A stretch of 64,000 bases of DNA from Ciona intestinalis (Eukaryota; Chordata; Ascidiacea; Phlebobranchia; Cionidae). The stretch is from NCBI RefSeq assembly GCF_000224145.3, contig NW_004190425.2:162070-226069 (forward strand). The letters run 5' to 3'. The notes under the pieces are model-generated. The model had not been told where the DNA came from and ran no database searches. It saw only the letters and a list, made by a program, of their open reading frames with translations. The translations under genes were made by a program, and so were the position numbers. This document shows, one piece after another, positions 26,216 to 39,580 of this stretch (its first letter is position 1; every line of letters begins with the position of its first letter).

Positions 26216-26984
26216 TAAACCCTGCCTGTTTTCTCATGTACATATCTTAGCTTTTCTCGCAAAACTATACTAATTTTATTGGACAAAATCCAACTGCATG
26301 AAGTATTTCGGCCTATTTTGTTAAACTTCAATACTGGGTTAATGATTAAAACTCGCGAACTACAAAATTTCGGGAGTTCTAATATGTTTTAGCGAGCATT
26401 CAAAATGAGCATTTTATTATTATTTTTTTTCCCTGTTGGAAATATGTTGTTTGCGTAAAGCATCGGTGAACACATTATTTTCTGCCCATGACTCCTAACA
26501 CCTTTTTATAAAATTCTTTTGAAAATTTGACGTTTTCTGCTCAGAAGGTTTATAAAAGCTTGGCGTCAACTCGCCAGGATACATTGTTCTAAATACGCAC
26601 ATGGACAAGTATAGGGTTATTGTTGGTTTTTTCAATGTCGTTTTATATTAAAATAAATGCAATTGTATCGAATAAAATACACTTATTGGTGATGAGGTTA
26701 TCGGTAACCATAAACATGTTTTCTTTTCATTGCGAGGAATATAAAATAGGACACTCTTATTCTGCGTCTTCCTCTACGTTACGGTCCAAGGAAAAATGAA
26801 AATAACCAAAAAATTACCTATAAAGTTAAGTAGCGCCGGTAACTCATAAGCGGGCATGGCTGAATGAAACAAAACACCCGTGTTATAAGGACTGTCTTTT
26901 TTCGACTACGCGAGGGTTAAAAAGCTAAACATTTATTTTTTATTTTAAGCTCCTCCATAATTGCCATTCTAAAATATATTTAAA

Positions 26985-27230
26985 AAAGCGTAAAACAGTG
27001 TTTAAGTTAGCGAAACGATTTTTTATTTTACTTTGCAATAGAAAACAGTCCAAATTTTCGATGATACCCAGTTGCTATGGTTACAATGACCAGGAACAAC
27101 CCTTGGAAAATATTTACTTTGTTTACTGTTTAGAAACCGGACTTGTTTGATATTTACTTTTCGGCGATTCGGACAATTAAGCGTCCAAAACATCAATCAA
27201 CCATTTCGTATTTAACCTTCGTTGGTATGC
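26985..27230 (+). repeat. Duplicated block, also at 30025-30260
   Basis: About 240 bp shared with intron 1 of D1, including CCCAGTTGCTATGGTTACAA, AACCCTTGGAAAATATTTAC and GCGTCCAAAACATCAATCA. Non-coding. It contains GTTGCTATGGTTAC at 27071-27084. Confidence 0.75.
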
Positions 27231-27310
27231 CTATATTTCACTAAGCATTTTTATTAGATTTTGGTGTATGTACAACTTTGTGTCACTATTATATTTTATT
27301 GAGTACGTAA

Positions 27311-28433
27311 TTAGTCATACAGATCCTTTTTCGTTAAGCGCTTCTTCTTGTTATTTGGGCGACTATTTTCCACACATACATATGAATTTGTAGGATACAG
27401 TATTTATAAATTGGTGTTTAAACAATGCCAATTCTTCTTACAAAATATTTATAGTAAACATTTTAAAAACTAAAGCAGTTGGGTAATAAAAAATGCGTAA
27501 ACTTGATTCTTTAGAGTACAACATATAGTTTCGTGTCATTTCTGATAATAAATTTATATATTAACCAAAATTAACACGGTTTTTAAACTATCCCGTTTTA
27601 CCCACCAGGTTTTAAATCGCTAAAACTACACCTGCTATCCGAAACACTAAATAATTCGTCCTGCATTTTAATATATCTTGTTAATTACTAAAGGTAAGAT
27701 CGTATAATAAGCGGTGTTACCCTAAAACTGTTATATATTTTGTGCTTGAAAACAATGGGCAACATCTTTTTGAGGTTCCCATCTTCATATTACTGCGTGT
27801 GTTTGTGATTTTTTGAAATTATTTGTTTATATATGACCCATTAAGAAATACAACAAAATCGAACGAAGTTAAAGATATAATAGTTTAGTCTTAAATCAGC
27901 AATAAAAGTAAATGAACGATATTACTTGAATGGCATTCTTGGCTATTTTTTAGTCGCCCGACTAAAATTTTAGTCGGTTGATTTTGGTCGACTAACTTCT
28001 GTAATGAGTAATGCACGGAAAATTAGCCGGCCGACTAAATGTGAAAATACACCAACCAAATTTTATTCTGTCACTAAAAAAACGCGGTAACTAATAACCA
28101 CCGCGACCGACTAGTTTGGTCGGTAACCGAGAATACCATCCCTTATTTACCCTCTCTTGTGAAGATTCAAATGACACAGGTGTTTGTTTCAAACACATTG
28201 TGGAACGATAGTCATTATAACAAGGGTACGTATCGTGTCTGCTTACGCGAAGTATTGCGAATGTAACTTTATTGCCGAAGAAAAAGTTGCTTACCCGAGG
28301 TTACTTATGCAGTGAAATAACAACATCAAGTAAAACCTATCACGCTTTGTTGGCTATATCGCTTACGTTCTAACCACACGCGAGTGCTGATCACACGATT
28401 TCCGAACCATGACGCCTGAATGTACGCACGTGA
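27311..28433 (+). repeat. Direct repeat A2, upstream region of D1
   Basis: Intact sister of A1, ending about 450 bp before the D1 start codon. A diverged third copy lies inverted upstream of D2 (about 52360-52840): shared words include GACCCATTAAGAAATACAAC, CTCTTGTGAAGAT and CCGAACCATGAC. Confidence 0.8.
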
Positions 28434-28889
28434 GAATACGTCAGTAATCACGAGTGATGTGCTCCAAACTAAAAGTTTTCGAAGGAAAAAAAATTTTGGG
28501 GTGGAACTCATCTGAAGAATGCATGATCAGAATGTTTAAAAGCTTGGTGTCAGAACCCAGGACACTTTATTTCAGCTAAGCTCGTCAACAAATAAGAGTT
28601 AGTCTTCAAAATTCGTCTATGTGCGATGCGTGTGAGTTATGTATTTCAAGTTTTCAAAAGATAAATGACTACATTTATGTTGCTGACCTGAAGGTTTTAT
28701 TAGTTACGATCGTTTTGCCTTTATGGAAGTTGAAACAATAAAAGAAAAGCAGAAATATTCTTTCTTATTGTCACAATTTTAAACTTTTATCAATACTAAA
28801 TCTATGTCTTTATTTACTGGAAATAATTATGATTTCGTTTTTATATCAAGAATAATTTAACTGTTGATAGGTTATCAGCAACCGTAAGC

Positions 28890-31800
28890 ATGAATTCTTT
28901 TATAATTATTTTTCTTGGGTTAAATTTAATAAACTTGTGTTTATCCGACGTGAGTCCAACCGATAATTATGAACATTTTACTGTCCTTGATCAAGCCGCC
29001 AAATTCAAGGTGTATTGGAAGTTTAACCAGACGGACATAACGTTTGAGGTAAGCAAAATGCTAAACTAATTGAAAGTATTTAAGTTTTTAAATATGAATG
29101 TAACTTACTTTATCCTCACGTGGCGAGAAAACTACAGTTGTTATACCACGGACGCTCTGTTAAATACATCTAAATCCTACTTACAAGACACCACGTATAT
29201 ATACTTAAGCACGTATATCTTTTTGGTAAAAAAACATAGATATCTTATTAAACTTTGTTCTGCCATTGAATAAATGAATGTAACTTACTTTATCCTCGCG
29301 TGGCCGGAAAACGACAGTCGTTATCACACTGGTTTAACACCTCGTGCCTGCCAACGAGTTACCATGTATGTTACTTCGTGGGTAATTATTTGTTGGGGGA
29401 TTTTTTCATTTTTTATGTATGGCTAATAATTTGGACAACCCATTAGTAACCACTGGGTTGAAGCAATTGCCGTTAAGTATCTTGCCCAAGAACACATACG
29501 CTCACAAAGGTAGCAACGTCGAGCCTTGAACCCATACCTTCTGGGTTACATGCAGGCGCGCTAACCACTATGCCACGGCGCCGGGGAGCGAAGGGTGTGT
29601 TCGTATACCACCGAATTCGATTACTTAAAAACAGTAATAACTTTTCCGCACACTTTGTTGGACCATGAGAATGTATGTGTCAAATAAAACCGTTTCTTTG
29701 TCCATTGTTATTAAATGTGGACAAGTAAAAGGAGATTTTAATTAAATTGTCTAATCTTACCCCAATTCTCATCTTATTCTACCCTACTGTACAACTCCCG
29801 CATAATCGTCGTTTGGGAATATATAGTAGGGAGGGGGAAGATGGGACACCTTTAGCGCATATAATATCCAAACATCCTGATCGTGTTTTAAACAATTAAC
29901 AATATGGGAATCGTGAGGATATAGTTTTATAATTTTTTGAATGTTCTTTATTTACTAATAAGCAGGATACAGTCATAAGGTGTCCCATCTTCCCCCACAC
30001 CAACGTATGAAAACGTGGCAAGATTGCGCTAAAAAAACAATGTTTAAATTAGCAAAACGACTTTTCTCCTTTTAATTTGCAATAAAAAAGACAGTCCAAA
30101 ATATCGATAAACCCAGTTGCTATGGTTACAATGATAGGGGCAACCCTTGGAAAATATTTACTTTGTTCACTGTTCAGAAACCGGACTTTATTTGATATTT
30201 ACTTTTTGGCGATTCGGACAAAGCGTCCAAAACATCAATCAGCTATTTCTTGTTTAATGTCCGTTATTTTTAGTGCGTAGATGCTGTACAAATGTGTGGA
30301 GTCATGATGGGTGATTTTTTGTTTGCTAGCTAAGCCCGAGAATTTCTTCTTACTTGTCACATACATTCAATTATGAGACTATTAAAACAGCCATATTAAT
30401 TTCGTAATATATTGGCCCACGTTGCTTTTAATGCGTCTGCCTTTAACCAAATTAATATGAGGATCCGTGCTGCTATATCATTGTCTACGTAAGGCACATA
30501 TAGCTGCATTGCTTTATCTCACATGTCTAAATTTTTAGTAGTACTGTATAATATAGTCGGGTCGGGTATGTTAAGACGCTGGCCAAGCTGGAATATTTTT
30601 AAATCTTCTTTTATGAGTCCTCATTTTATACAAGTTTTTTTAATGTTTAAAAAGTGCCTAATAATAAGATGCACAGTTGAATGCATGGTGAATCATACTA
30701 AAACGACGTTTCTAAAATTACCTGAAATGTTTCGCACAGTTTAATTTTGTCGGATAAAACTAGTCTAAAAGAAGCATACAAACGAAAAATAAATATTTGT
30801 ATATAGCAGTGATGCTTAAATGAGGTATAAAAGTTTCGTCAAAGTTTCAAAAGTCTAAACAGCTTCTGAAAATATCGTGTAAAAAATCCCACTGTAAATA
30901 GTACGGACCGTGCGACAATACATGGGATTTCCCATAAAAATAAGTGTCTCTTTAAGTTTAACCGTTTCCAGTATCTAAACTACCAAAACAAAAAATATTA
31001 AATAGGCTTGGTAACTAAAACCCTTAAAACTACAACGTGGTGGAAGATGGGACAAAACAATTAATGTGTAATGTATAATGTAACTTACTTTATCCTTGCG
31101 TGGCCGGAAAACAACAGTCGTTATCACACGGGTTTAACACCTCGTGCCAGCTTACGAGTTACCATGTATGTTACTTTGTGGGTAATTACTTTTTTTGGAT
31201 TTCTTTTCTTTTTTTTATGTATGTCTGATAATTTAATTGCCGTTAAGTGTCTTGCCCAAGGACACATACGCCCACAATGGTAGCAGCGTCAAGCCTTGAA
31301 TCCAATACCTCTGGGTTACAGGCAGGCGCGCTAACTACTATACCACGGCGCCAATTAAATATTAGCTGTTATTAATATTTATAGTTTTGCTACAAATTGG
31401 GTATTGCTATTGTATAATTCGCAAAAGCCTCTTCTATAAATTATCTCTAAGTGCAAGTTATAGAATTTCGAATATATTTTTCATATATTATCTTATTATT
31501 ACATCACTATATTATATTTGACTTTTACCCCTAAAGCATAACTTTTCGAATTAAATGCGAACCTACAACACTACAATGTGGGGGATGACAGGGCATAAAT
31601 TGAATTATTTGTATATTAATAGTATTCCGCAACTTGCAGTAAACCTAGCTTTTTACCTTGTCTATTTTTTCTTATGTTTATATCTCAGTGTTTTTCTACA
31701 AAATTAAAACTATAGTTTTAAGAGGAAAAATAAAGCAAGCTGAATCTTTGAATATAGGTCACACTCGCAAACTACAAAATTTCATCGGCTCTACTATGAT

Positions 31801-34800
31801 TTAGCATGCATTTAAAATTAGAACCTCACTATTCCGCATATATTTAAATGGTCAAAAATGCTTCTATTTAGCATGTTAATTTTCTTTAAATATTTACGAA
31901 CAGTAATCGGCGTTAACGCGCGTTTTATAAAGTCGAATAATACTGTCGAATAAAGTCACATTATTTTTTTCTGATTATCATTAAACAGGCGTTCGTAAAA
32001 AGAAGATTAAACAGGCATGTTACCTATACATTATATTATCGCATAACAATTGGTATTGTTTGAACGACAATGGGTAATGTTCGAACATCAATGGATAAAT
32101 ATTGTACCCAACAAGTGCATATGAACTTGTAATAACAGAAAATTGATTATAACTATTGATAAATCTTTATTTTTGCTTTAAATTAGGTATTACTGCTCTG
32201 TTTTTGGCACAAGCCACTTCTCAAAAATTATCGCAAATGACCAAATTTACCGGCCACCAGGATAAAATAAGTTACATACATTCATTCATAAGTTAAAGGT
32301 ACATTTTTTATTCATCGGTTTTGTTTAAGCCGGATCATAATCATAAATTACTTGATAATTTACCGGTTTGAAAATTTGGAATTTTGTTTAAAAAAAACGT
32401 ATATAAAGTCTAAATGCAAGAGTCAACTGTGCTATTATAAAACATATTTCACAGGCATTGAAATTTTCACTTGCATAATTTTTTTTACACAGATTCATGG
32501 TAACACTGTTGGTTGGATCGGCATGGGGATTTCCCCTAACGGTGCAATGACCGGGGCCGATATGGTTGTTGGTTGGGTGAAAAACGGAATCGCTGTTGTT
32601 ACCGTAAGTTCAATAAACTTTAATAAAGTAATAAAGTTTGATCTTCCTGCGTCGTCAACTTTGGCTTTTTTGCAGGATAGATACGGGGTAGGTAATACGT
32701 TTCCTCCAAAAGATCCTGAACAAAACATTGAACTTTTGTATGGGACAGAATGCGATGGGTGGACGGTTATCAAGTTTAGAAGACAAATCCTCGCATGTGA
32801 AAGCAACGACAGACCAATTACTGTGGGTATTAAGATATCAATGTTTGTGATTTTTGTATTTTTATATTTAATTGTATCTGTAGTTAATAACACTGTGGCA
32901 CAGTATTTTCTAACATGTTGTCATAGTTGTTTAGTTGTATGGGTATTTGGTATGTTATGTAACACTTCTGTTATTACATTTGTCCAGGCTGATACTATAC
33001 GATTGATATACGCCTATGGAACAACGGATCCAACAGGAGATGATATAGTAGCTGCAAATTATCATGGTGCCAGTAGAGGTTTGTATATATTTAACTCTGT
33101 GGGTGATTTCTGAATGTGTTTTTTTTGTTGCCATATCCTGTTTTTTTGTGTTAAATATTTCCAAATCATTACTACTGTAATCGAAAAGACAAATTAAGAT
33201 ACTGTTATTAATCATTTAGTAGCAAAATTAAGTTTAAGGAAAAATTAAATTTACATTTAGGTGCAAAGAGTATTTTACTCCTTGAAACAACTGGTACCCT
33301 CAACTTCCAATACCCTGCTGGTGAAATTCGTTCAACCTTCGAATTCTTAAACAATCGAACAGAAATCCCAACTAGAGATACTTACTATAGTTGTAAATTG
33401 ATGAAGTTTCCAACATTTTCATCAAAACAACACATGGTTGAGGTATAATGGGTATTTAAAATAAGACCAATTAAATTAAAAAGTTCAGTTGCTTTTTTGT
33501 TCAAGGCTGCAGTAAATTCATAAGTAAAGTGCTTTTTTCATTATTGTATAATTTAGATTTAAACATATTATTGTCTTATATAGGACAATATAAGTTATTT
33601 TTATATTTACAAAAACAAAGTATTTGTTTATCATGTAATATTTTTGGCGTGGCAAGGTGGTTAGTGCGCCTGCCTGTAAGCCAGGGGTAATGGGTTCAGG
33701 CTCGTCGCCCCTACCATTATGGGCGTATGTAGGCAAGAAACTTAACGGCAATTGCCAATTGCACCAATCCAGTGGTCACTAATGGGTTGTTCAAACTATA
33801 ATACATAAAAAAAATACAAAAAAAATAAAAAAAATTGTCACCTGCAGAGTAACACACATAGTAACTCGTAAGATGGCACGAGGTGTATGAACACCTGTGT
33901 TAAAACGACTGTCGTTTTCCAGCCACACAAGGATTAACCATTCAATTATATAAAGTATTTACATATTAAAAGGAGATAAAATAACAAAAACATTATCTAT
34001 TAAATATAATGCGATGATCATCTATTACAGATAGCTCCTGTGGTTGAAGCTGGAAATGAACAAAATGTTCATCACATTCTACTCTATCAATGCATTGGAG
34101 ATATAACTGTAAATATTGACTAAGTTTATGTTTTATTGTCCATGTGGCGAAGTTAGTTAGCATGCATGCCTCTAACGAAGAGGTAATGGATTCAAGGCTT
34201 GTCTCCGAAATCATTATGAACGAATGTGTCCAGCAAGACACTTAACGGCAATTGTTTCAACTCAGTGATCACTAATGGATTGTATAAATTGTCACCCATG
34301 CATAAAAACAAAAGAATATCGCCCCAAAAAAACTATCAATTGTTTGTTGGTTGCTTAAACTTACCTGAAGTATTTACACTTCCCCCTTAACACTAGTTAT
34401 CTACTTTTTTGTAGTTGATAAAAGATTTTTTTAAAGTAGAAACTATTGTGCTGTTGATCTTTTGTTTTTAGATCATATTTTTTATCCTTAATCTTATTTC
34501 ACAGGACCTTGGAGCTGTTGGCACAAGTGCAGAATGCAACACAGCAAATATGCCACCAGATTTCTCTAAATGTCAGTCTGTAATACATGCGTGGGCAATT
34601 GGGGGTGGGGTGAGTTATACTACTGCATATAAACACTGGAATATTTTTAAAATCTTCTATTGTACATACTTGAATAGTTGATTAGTTAATAGACAACATA
34701 TCAGTTAGAGAAATTTCTTTTTTTATTATGTATATTTGGTTTATAAATACACCAATTTTAAAAGTTACAATAAATATGCCTGAAAAAACTTTTTTTTATT

Positions 34801-37800
34801 CCAGTGTTGCCACACACTTCTGTATTGGCATGAGTTGCCAAAATTAATAAATTGAATTCATCTGAAACAATATAAATTTTTAGACGTTCTACTATCCACA
34901 ACATGTTGGGTTCCCTCTTGGTGAAGCTGATTCACCAAAGTATGTTGTCATGGAAACACATTATGATAATCCAACTTTAGCACAAGGTATCATGGTTTAG
35001 TTTTGCATTATTATGTTTAGCCAACCCACTGATTACTGTACTTGCTTCTTAACCAAAGAATACCAAATTTAAAGCTGGCTACTGCTATTACTGTATGTGT
35101 GTATAGGTTTGTGCAAGTTACTTAAAACTAATTGTTTCTGTATTAAATAGTAATCATGCTACTTGATTGTGCAGAAATACAAAAATGCTTTAACCATGTA
35201 ACCTTTACAGGGGCTTACAAAAAAATCAAAATTAGTGCATTGGTTAAAAAAAATCAAATGTGAGCATTTCCATTTTTTTTAAATGTTCCAGTCTTTAAAG
35301 CTTTGGTAATCCTTCCGATCACATTTGAGCATCTTTATCCATATATAAATTTTCCTCTATTGGTATTCCCCTTTAAATGGATGGTGGTTATAGGGTATTG
35401 CATGGAAAGCAAAAACTCTCTGCTTACCAAGCTTTCCCAATATTTATCAAATCACTGGCTGTGGGTGAACTGGTAAATTTTGTGTATAATTAGCAGCTCT
35501 TATTTATACCTATATAGAACAACATGTGTAACCAAAGCTATCATTACAATCCATGTTAGGTATAATTGATTCATCTGGTTTGCGTATATACCACACATCG
35601 CAAGTCCGTCAATATGATGCGGGGGTTCTAGATGTTGGACATTTGGTTTCACCGGTTACTCAACTTATTCCACCAAATGCGGACTCTTATCTTCAGTATG
35701 GTGAATGTACTTCGGACTGTTTAACAGAGGTTTGTAATCATAGTCACACCCGCAACCAAAGATACAGGGTACAACATATTAAAGACTGCTTGTTTTAAGT
35801 TCCATCTCATTCACTAGGGTGTAAGTTATTTTAATGATGAACATAAAGCGTATGTAACAAAATTCACTTTATATTATTTTAACTTTAGAACAAATGCACA
35901 ATTACAGATTTCCTAAAAATGAATTAAAAAAATATGAATCAAAGCAAGAACTTTTATGGATAAATTTAACTTTTAATTTTCTCCAATTAAGGTCATGCAA
36001 AGAGCTGGTACAAGTGAGATAAAACTTTTCTCTGTTATGTTGCACACTCACTTACTTGGTAAAAAGATTGAACTAAAACACATCAGGTTAGAATGTGGAT
36101 GTTATATATATCCAAATGTTTCGTATACAGTTTAATTTTGGAATTAAACTAAATTTAGCTTGATACTGGTATTTAGGTATGTCCTGTTTGTCCCGTTATA
36201 CCCCTTGCTTCAACATGTAACATACGCATTATATAATTTGATAAAAACAATTTTGTACAAATACCCCAAGTATGCCTTTGTACTTGAAAATAAAACAATT
36301 AGTCTTCATAAACAACTTTGTTTCAATTAGAAGACTAACTTGATAATAATTAAACCTAAATGGCCCATTTGTCTGATAATTGTAGCGACCATGCTTATTT
36401 TCTTCCAATTAAATATAAATATGTTTTGTGAAAGCGTATTTTAACAACTGTTGTTTTCGCTATATTCTGTCTTTTCGTTTAAGAGATTTTTAAATCTATC
36501 CCTAAATGAAGGTGTTATTATTATATAACAATATTTGTAATAACCATTACCAATACTGCTGTTACAGGAATGGAACTGAACTTCCATATCTCTCAAGGGA
36601 AAACAATTACGACTTTAATTATCAAGAAGCAAGACAACTTTCAACTGAAGTTATAATTAAACCTGAAGATACACTTCAACTTGTGTGCGATTATAAATCT
36701 TCTGGTGTGCGAAGCAACTTCACTTTTGTGAGTTTATTTTACAACAGTGGGGCTACTAAGAAAAAATAGAAAAATGAGCATATTGCCTGAAATTTTGCTA
36801 GCAAAGTGTTTAAAGTTTCATCTCTAGACTAGAGGTTACAAGGTTTAGACGTTTTGCTGGTAAGCAGGCCACCAAACACTAATTTCTTTAACCCAGTGTT
36901 TCCTTATAGGTTGTCCAAATTGTCAGTTCTATATGGAACAAATTAAAAGAGCTTTAAAAATAATAATCCCACGTAGTTGCATGTAACTTGTGAGCGTGTA
37001 TGAGGTGTATGAAATAGAGCCACTTGACAACTGAAAACGCTGATTGCTACAAACTTTGATGATCTATATTTTATTCCTACAATATATTAACTAGGGTGGG
37101 TTTGGAACAAAAGAAGAAATGTGTCTCGCATTCTTGTCCTATTATCCCAAGATTCAAGCCTCAAGCTGCCTTACTTTTCCAGAGTTTCATTCTCTTATGA
37201 CTTACTTTGGGATCGAAACTTACAGGTATGCTAAGTTGAAATAATCCGCCAGGTGCTGTGGCACAGTTTTCGGCTTTTAGCCTATACTCATATGTTCATG
37301 GCTCTGCTTACCATTGGGGGGCGATGTTGCCTTGGTCAAGGCACTTAATGGCCATTGCTTCAACCCAGTGGTTCTTTATAGGTTATCTTAAAAAAAAGCA
37401 TAACGTACAAATTTTGAAATTTACATACAATAACTTCTAAGCTGAACAGTGGGCATAAGGCGTATATAACAGAATACGTTTTATTGCGACGAATCAGTTA
37501 CAAAGAAATATAACAGTGCTTTGACCAAAAACTTAATCTAAACAAAATGATAAAAAGTTATCTATCAAATATTTTAAAACTTAGACTTTGAACTACTGGC
37601 ACATGCCTTTACACCAATGTTGATTTTAATTGGTCCAAACCTGATAAGCTTTAATCACAGTTTGTACATAAATACAATTTCCATTTTATTATATAAATTT
37701 ACATTTTAAACACTAGATCTCAGGGAACAGGTGGCACTTTAAATGATTACATAATCACAACTGCAGAACTTAACGGCACAAGTGTTCAGACCTACTTAAA

Positions 37801-38916
37801 CAGCGTAAGTTGTATAAAGTATAAAAATCTTGTTATTATAGCTTAAATATATTTACACATACCTTATATCAATGAGTTTTAACACGCAAACTGTTATTAA
37901 TTAATGCTAGATTAATATTAAACTAGCAGACGCGAGGTAATATGTTAGTATAATTCCTTAAAATGACACCTGAATAGAACATTGAAAAGTCTGTACACAA
38001 AATTAATTTCTTAGAGGAGCACAACATTTATTTTGTGCTTAAATTTGTTCAGCCAATTGTATTGAAAACTTAAAATTTACCTTTTCTATGGTCAATCCTC
38101 TTTAATGCTAACTCCTCTCACTGTACGGGTTGTGTCTTTACGCACACTTTGATTTCTATTAGAAGTTTAACTTGAAAATAAAAATATTTAAACATAAATG
38201 GCTCGTTTGTGTGCTAGGTGTAGCGACCACGCTTATTTTCTTCCAACTAAATGTAATTATTTTTTACCTGTAAAGTGTTTTAACAAATTCTGTTTTGTCC
38301 TTTTATCCTGTCTTTTTGTTCAAAATTTCTCAATCTTCGCTACCATAATCAAGGAGGTAAATAAAATTTATTTTTAATGTTCATTGTTCTTAGTTACCCT
38401 GGGATCAAGCAAGAGCTGAAAACATGAGTGAAACTCTACGCGTTATCCAAAGAAATCAAATTTGTTTGTACAATGGATCATACCCATCTGGAGTAAGTAA
38501 CCTTGATTCTTAATAATGGGCAAACTTGACCTATGGCAAGATACTTAACAACAATTCGACTAGAGACAGACCTATATTCCTTGCTTCACCGCTATTGATA
38601 TTTTATAGTTTTACCGATAACCAATTTATTTAACAATTTTAATATTTTTGTTGAACAATTTTTTATATTTTTGTTAATATTTTTCTCTCAGGTTCAATTT
38701 AGTCTTCCTGCAGTAGAAATTAAACAACGTTACATTGAACCAATACAAAACTGCACCACCCCAGTAACTGGAATGGCAACCAGCGCACCTGCGTCAACAT
38801 GTGTCGTCGCAACCACACCATCAATTAATAATCCAGACCTTACAACATCAGGAGCATCTCATATCTTCTTCAATTCATTTCTTATCACACTGATGTTAAT
38901 TGTTACACTTTACTAG
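28890..38916 (+). CDS. DBH/MOXD1-like copper type II monooxygenase with DOMON domain (D1)
   Basis: Predicted secretory-pathway enzyme that hydroxylates a small substrate using ascorbate and two coppers; the substrate is unknown. Exons: 28890-29048, 32493-32603, 32676-32822, 32988-33078, 33261-33442, 34031-34108, 34505-34609, 34884-34986, 35560-35729, 35992-36086, 36568-36727, 37095-37225, 37717-37804, 38394-38492, 38692-38916. Phases sum to 647 aa, close to MOXD1 and DBH. A signal peptide (MNSFIIIFLGLNLINLCLS) precedes the DOMON domain (VGWIGMGISPNGAMTGADMV). The monooxygenase domains follow: first-copper histidines in VHHILLYQC with an upstream KQHMVE, then HAWAIGGG, METHYDNP, second-copper HTHLLG, and the Met ligand in EEMCLAFLSYYP. 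All expected ligands are present, so activity is likely. The C-terminus ends in a hydrophobic run (FFNSFLITLMLIVTLY), suggesting a membrane or GPI anchor. AATAAA lies at 38986. The 72-nt segment 32604-32675 may be a retained or skipped intron. Confidence 0.93.
29274..29584 (-). repeat. tRNA-derived SINE, full length, reverse
   Basis: Tail GAATGTAACTTACTTTATCC at left; tRNA-like head GCGCTAACCACTATGCCACG then GCGCC at right. A second partial tail lies just before it at 29094-29150. Intron 1 of D1. Confidence 0.85.
29822..29999. mobile_element. MITE, GGGACACC family
   Basis: Ends TAGTAGGGAGGGGGAAGATG and GTGTCCCATCTTCCCCCACA; well preserved. Intron 1 of D1. Confidence 0.8.
30025..30260 (+). 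repeat. Duplicated block, partner of 26985-27230
   Basis: Same order of words as the upstream partner, with about 10% differences by eye. Sequences further along (CTCGCAAACTACAAAATTTC near 31770) also match upstream sequence near 26350, so intron 1 of D1 grew by local segmental duplication. Confidence 0.7.
31074..31352 (-). repeat. tRNA-derived SINE, reverse
   Basis: Tail GTAACTTACTTTATCCTTGC, head GCGCGCTAACTACTATACCA. A short internal deletion removes the CACTGGGTTG segment. Intron 1 of D1. Confidence 0.8.
33646..33935 (+). repeat. tRNA-derived SINE present only in D1
   Basis: Head GGCGTGGCAAGGTGGTTAGT then GCGCCTGCCTGTAAGCC; tail GGCCACACAAGGATT-like. The matching intron of D2 (48459-48782) lacks it, so it inserted after the duplication. 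Confidence 0.8.
34138..34312 (+). repeat. 5' half of a tRNA-derived SINE, shared by D1 and D2
   Basis: Head ATGTGGCGAAGTTAGTTAGC then ATGCATGCCTCTAACG. The same copy is in D2, where a foldback insertion splits it (47330-47395 and 48244-48350). It therefore predates the duplication. Confidence 0.8.
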
Positions 38917-38985
38917 CCTAAAATATAAAAATACATATCTCTATATTAACATACCCATTAATTAATTTTTGATTTTGTATATATC

Positions 38986-38991
38986 AATAAA
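38986..38991 (+). promoter_or_regulatory. Polyadenylation signal of D1
   Basis: AATAAA starting 70 bases after the TAG stop, in an AT-rich 3' UTR. Confidence 0.7.
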
Positions 38992-39458
38992 AGTTCTAAT
39001 ATTAAAAAAATATTGTTGTGCGTAGATTCTTAGTCTTTTTTGAATGTATATCGAGTCTCTCTTCAGTATCTTCCACCTCTGTTCCAAGCTCTCTTTGCAG
39101 GTTTATTTGTTCCCAAAGCAACTTTTTGACACTATTCATTTGTTTTCTTGTATGATGTGGACAAAAGGATTTCCAGCGGATTTTGACAGATAACACACCT
39201 AGTCACATTTCGGTTCCGTGACACAGTTGGTTAGCGCGCATGCCGCTTAACTAGTGGTTATGAGTAAAATATTTTTTAAATATTTTTGGTCGCCCGTGGG
39301 CTACTATATGGCCGCCACGGTTTTAGTTTACTCACTACGTACATTAAATATGCGAAACGAACATTTTTGCTCCTTGACAGATATGTTGGTTCTATATGCC
39401 TAAACACATGGCCTTGGGATACTCTGAAACTCTTAGAAGCCTCTTGGTGCACTTTAAA

Positions 39459-39580
39459 TCAAACTTCTCTGAAGCCAACTCCAGCATTGTATGGATCATG
39501 TCTTTACTTTAAATTACATCCTAATTTATTTTCATTAAATACAGCTTATAATATGAGTTAACTTATATTTTATACGGTTT
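39459..39580 (+). repeat. Dispersed repeat, also at 53667-53775
   Basis: AACTTCTCTGAAGCC, ACTCCAGCATTGTA, TCATGTCTTTACTTT and AAATACAGCTTATAAT occur in the same order at both sites, in the same orientation. Family unknown; no coding potential seen. Confidence 0.65.

Larger units (their letters stand above)
22624..28889. other. Gene-free region: satellites, segmental duplications, assembly gap
   Basis: From the stop of gene E (ATTAAA at 22704-22709 is a possible polyadenylation signal) to the start of D1. It contains the two CRE satellites, the direct duplication at 23561-24676 / 27311-28433, the gap at 24677-25176 and a block at 26985-27230 that recurs in intron 1 of D1. No supported coding exon was seen; the open frames spanning the gap are made of N. 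Confidence 0.6.

Noticed and set aside
32495..32893. 132-aa open frame on -
   Set aside because: Antisense shadow of the D1 DOMON exons; a matching shadow lies at 50538-50771 on +.
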